23,449 bases of DNA from Collodictyon triciliatum (Eukaryota; CRuMs): NCBI GenBank assembly GCA_043381765.1, contig JBHJMP010000954.1, positions 13,671 through 37,119 of the forward strand, in the 5' to 3' direction. The notes under the pieces are model-generated. The model worked only from the letters and a program-made list of their open reading frames with translations. It had not been told where the DNA came from and did not search any database. Made by a program: the position numbers and the translations under genes. This document shows positions 23,341 through 23,449 of this stretch, piece after piece. Every line of letters starts with the position of its first letter. Positions within the stretch are counted from its first letter, which is position 1.

Positions 23341-23449
23341 GTTTGTTTGTTTGTTTGTTTGTTTGTTTGTTTGTTTGTTTGTTTGTTTGTTTGTTTGTTT
23401 GTTTGTTTGTTTGTTTGTTTGTTTGTTTGTTTGTTTGTTTGTTTGTTTG
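23341..23449. repeat. (GTTT)n microsatellite at the window edge
   Basis: About 27 uninterrupted GTTT units run to the last base of the window, so the true length is unknown. It lies directly beside the probable first visible exon of the palmitoyltransferase gene. Its open complement (AAAC)n makes the exon's upstream limit unreadable. Confidence 0.95.

Overview
The window is nuclear DNA from a eukaryote, most likely a free-living unicellular one (amoeboid or flagellate protist, or a unicellular relative of animals; I cannot place it further). The evidence is long reading frames interrupted by introns of about 50-380 bp that mostly follow GT-AG and keep phase, AT-rich spacers full of homopolymers and tetranucleotide repeats, and eukaryotic families: a polycystin channel, SPRY domains, a three-repeat MYB, a GT92 glycosyltransferase, a myristoylated LRR protein and an ankyrin-DHHC palmitoyltransferase. 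I see no operons, mobile elements, CRISPR arrays, rRNA or tRNA.

Layout. 1-983: AT-rich spacer and 5' leader. 984-8645 (+): four exons that join in phase into one protein of about 2290 residues: a cytosolic leucine-rich-repeat solenoid, a polycystin/TRPP-type cation channel, two SPRY domains and a disordered basic tail. 8646-9511: spacer. 9512-12768 (+): four-exon 3R-MYB transcription factor of about 917 residues, with (TTTC)28 in the first intron. 12769-13438: convergent 3' flank. 13439-16569 (-): two-exon Golgi-type GT92 glycosyltransferase with a signal anchor. 16570-17932: spacer. 17933-18688 (-): two-exon LRR protein starting MGNSSS (N-myristoylation signal). 18689-19691: spacer. 19692 to at least 22870, probably past 23261 (-): a multi-exon Akr1/HIP14-type palmitoyltransferase with seven ankyrin repeats, transmembrane helices and a complete DHHC cysteine-rich domain. 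None of its exons is a long reading frame, so simple ORF calling misses it. The window ends in a (GTTT)n repeat.

The most notable items are the LRR-polycystin-SPRY fusion, with a possible splice switch that would add or drop the SPRY half, a regular 93-94-residue super-repeat inside its LRR array, and the hidden ankyrin-DHHC gene. Functionally the region mixes a membrane sensor/channel, protein lipidation (a palmitoyltransferase and a probable myristoylated protein), Golgi glycosylation and cell-cycle-type transcription control. I see no sign that the genes form one pathway.
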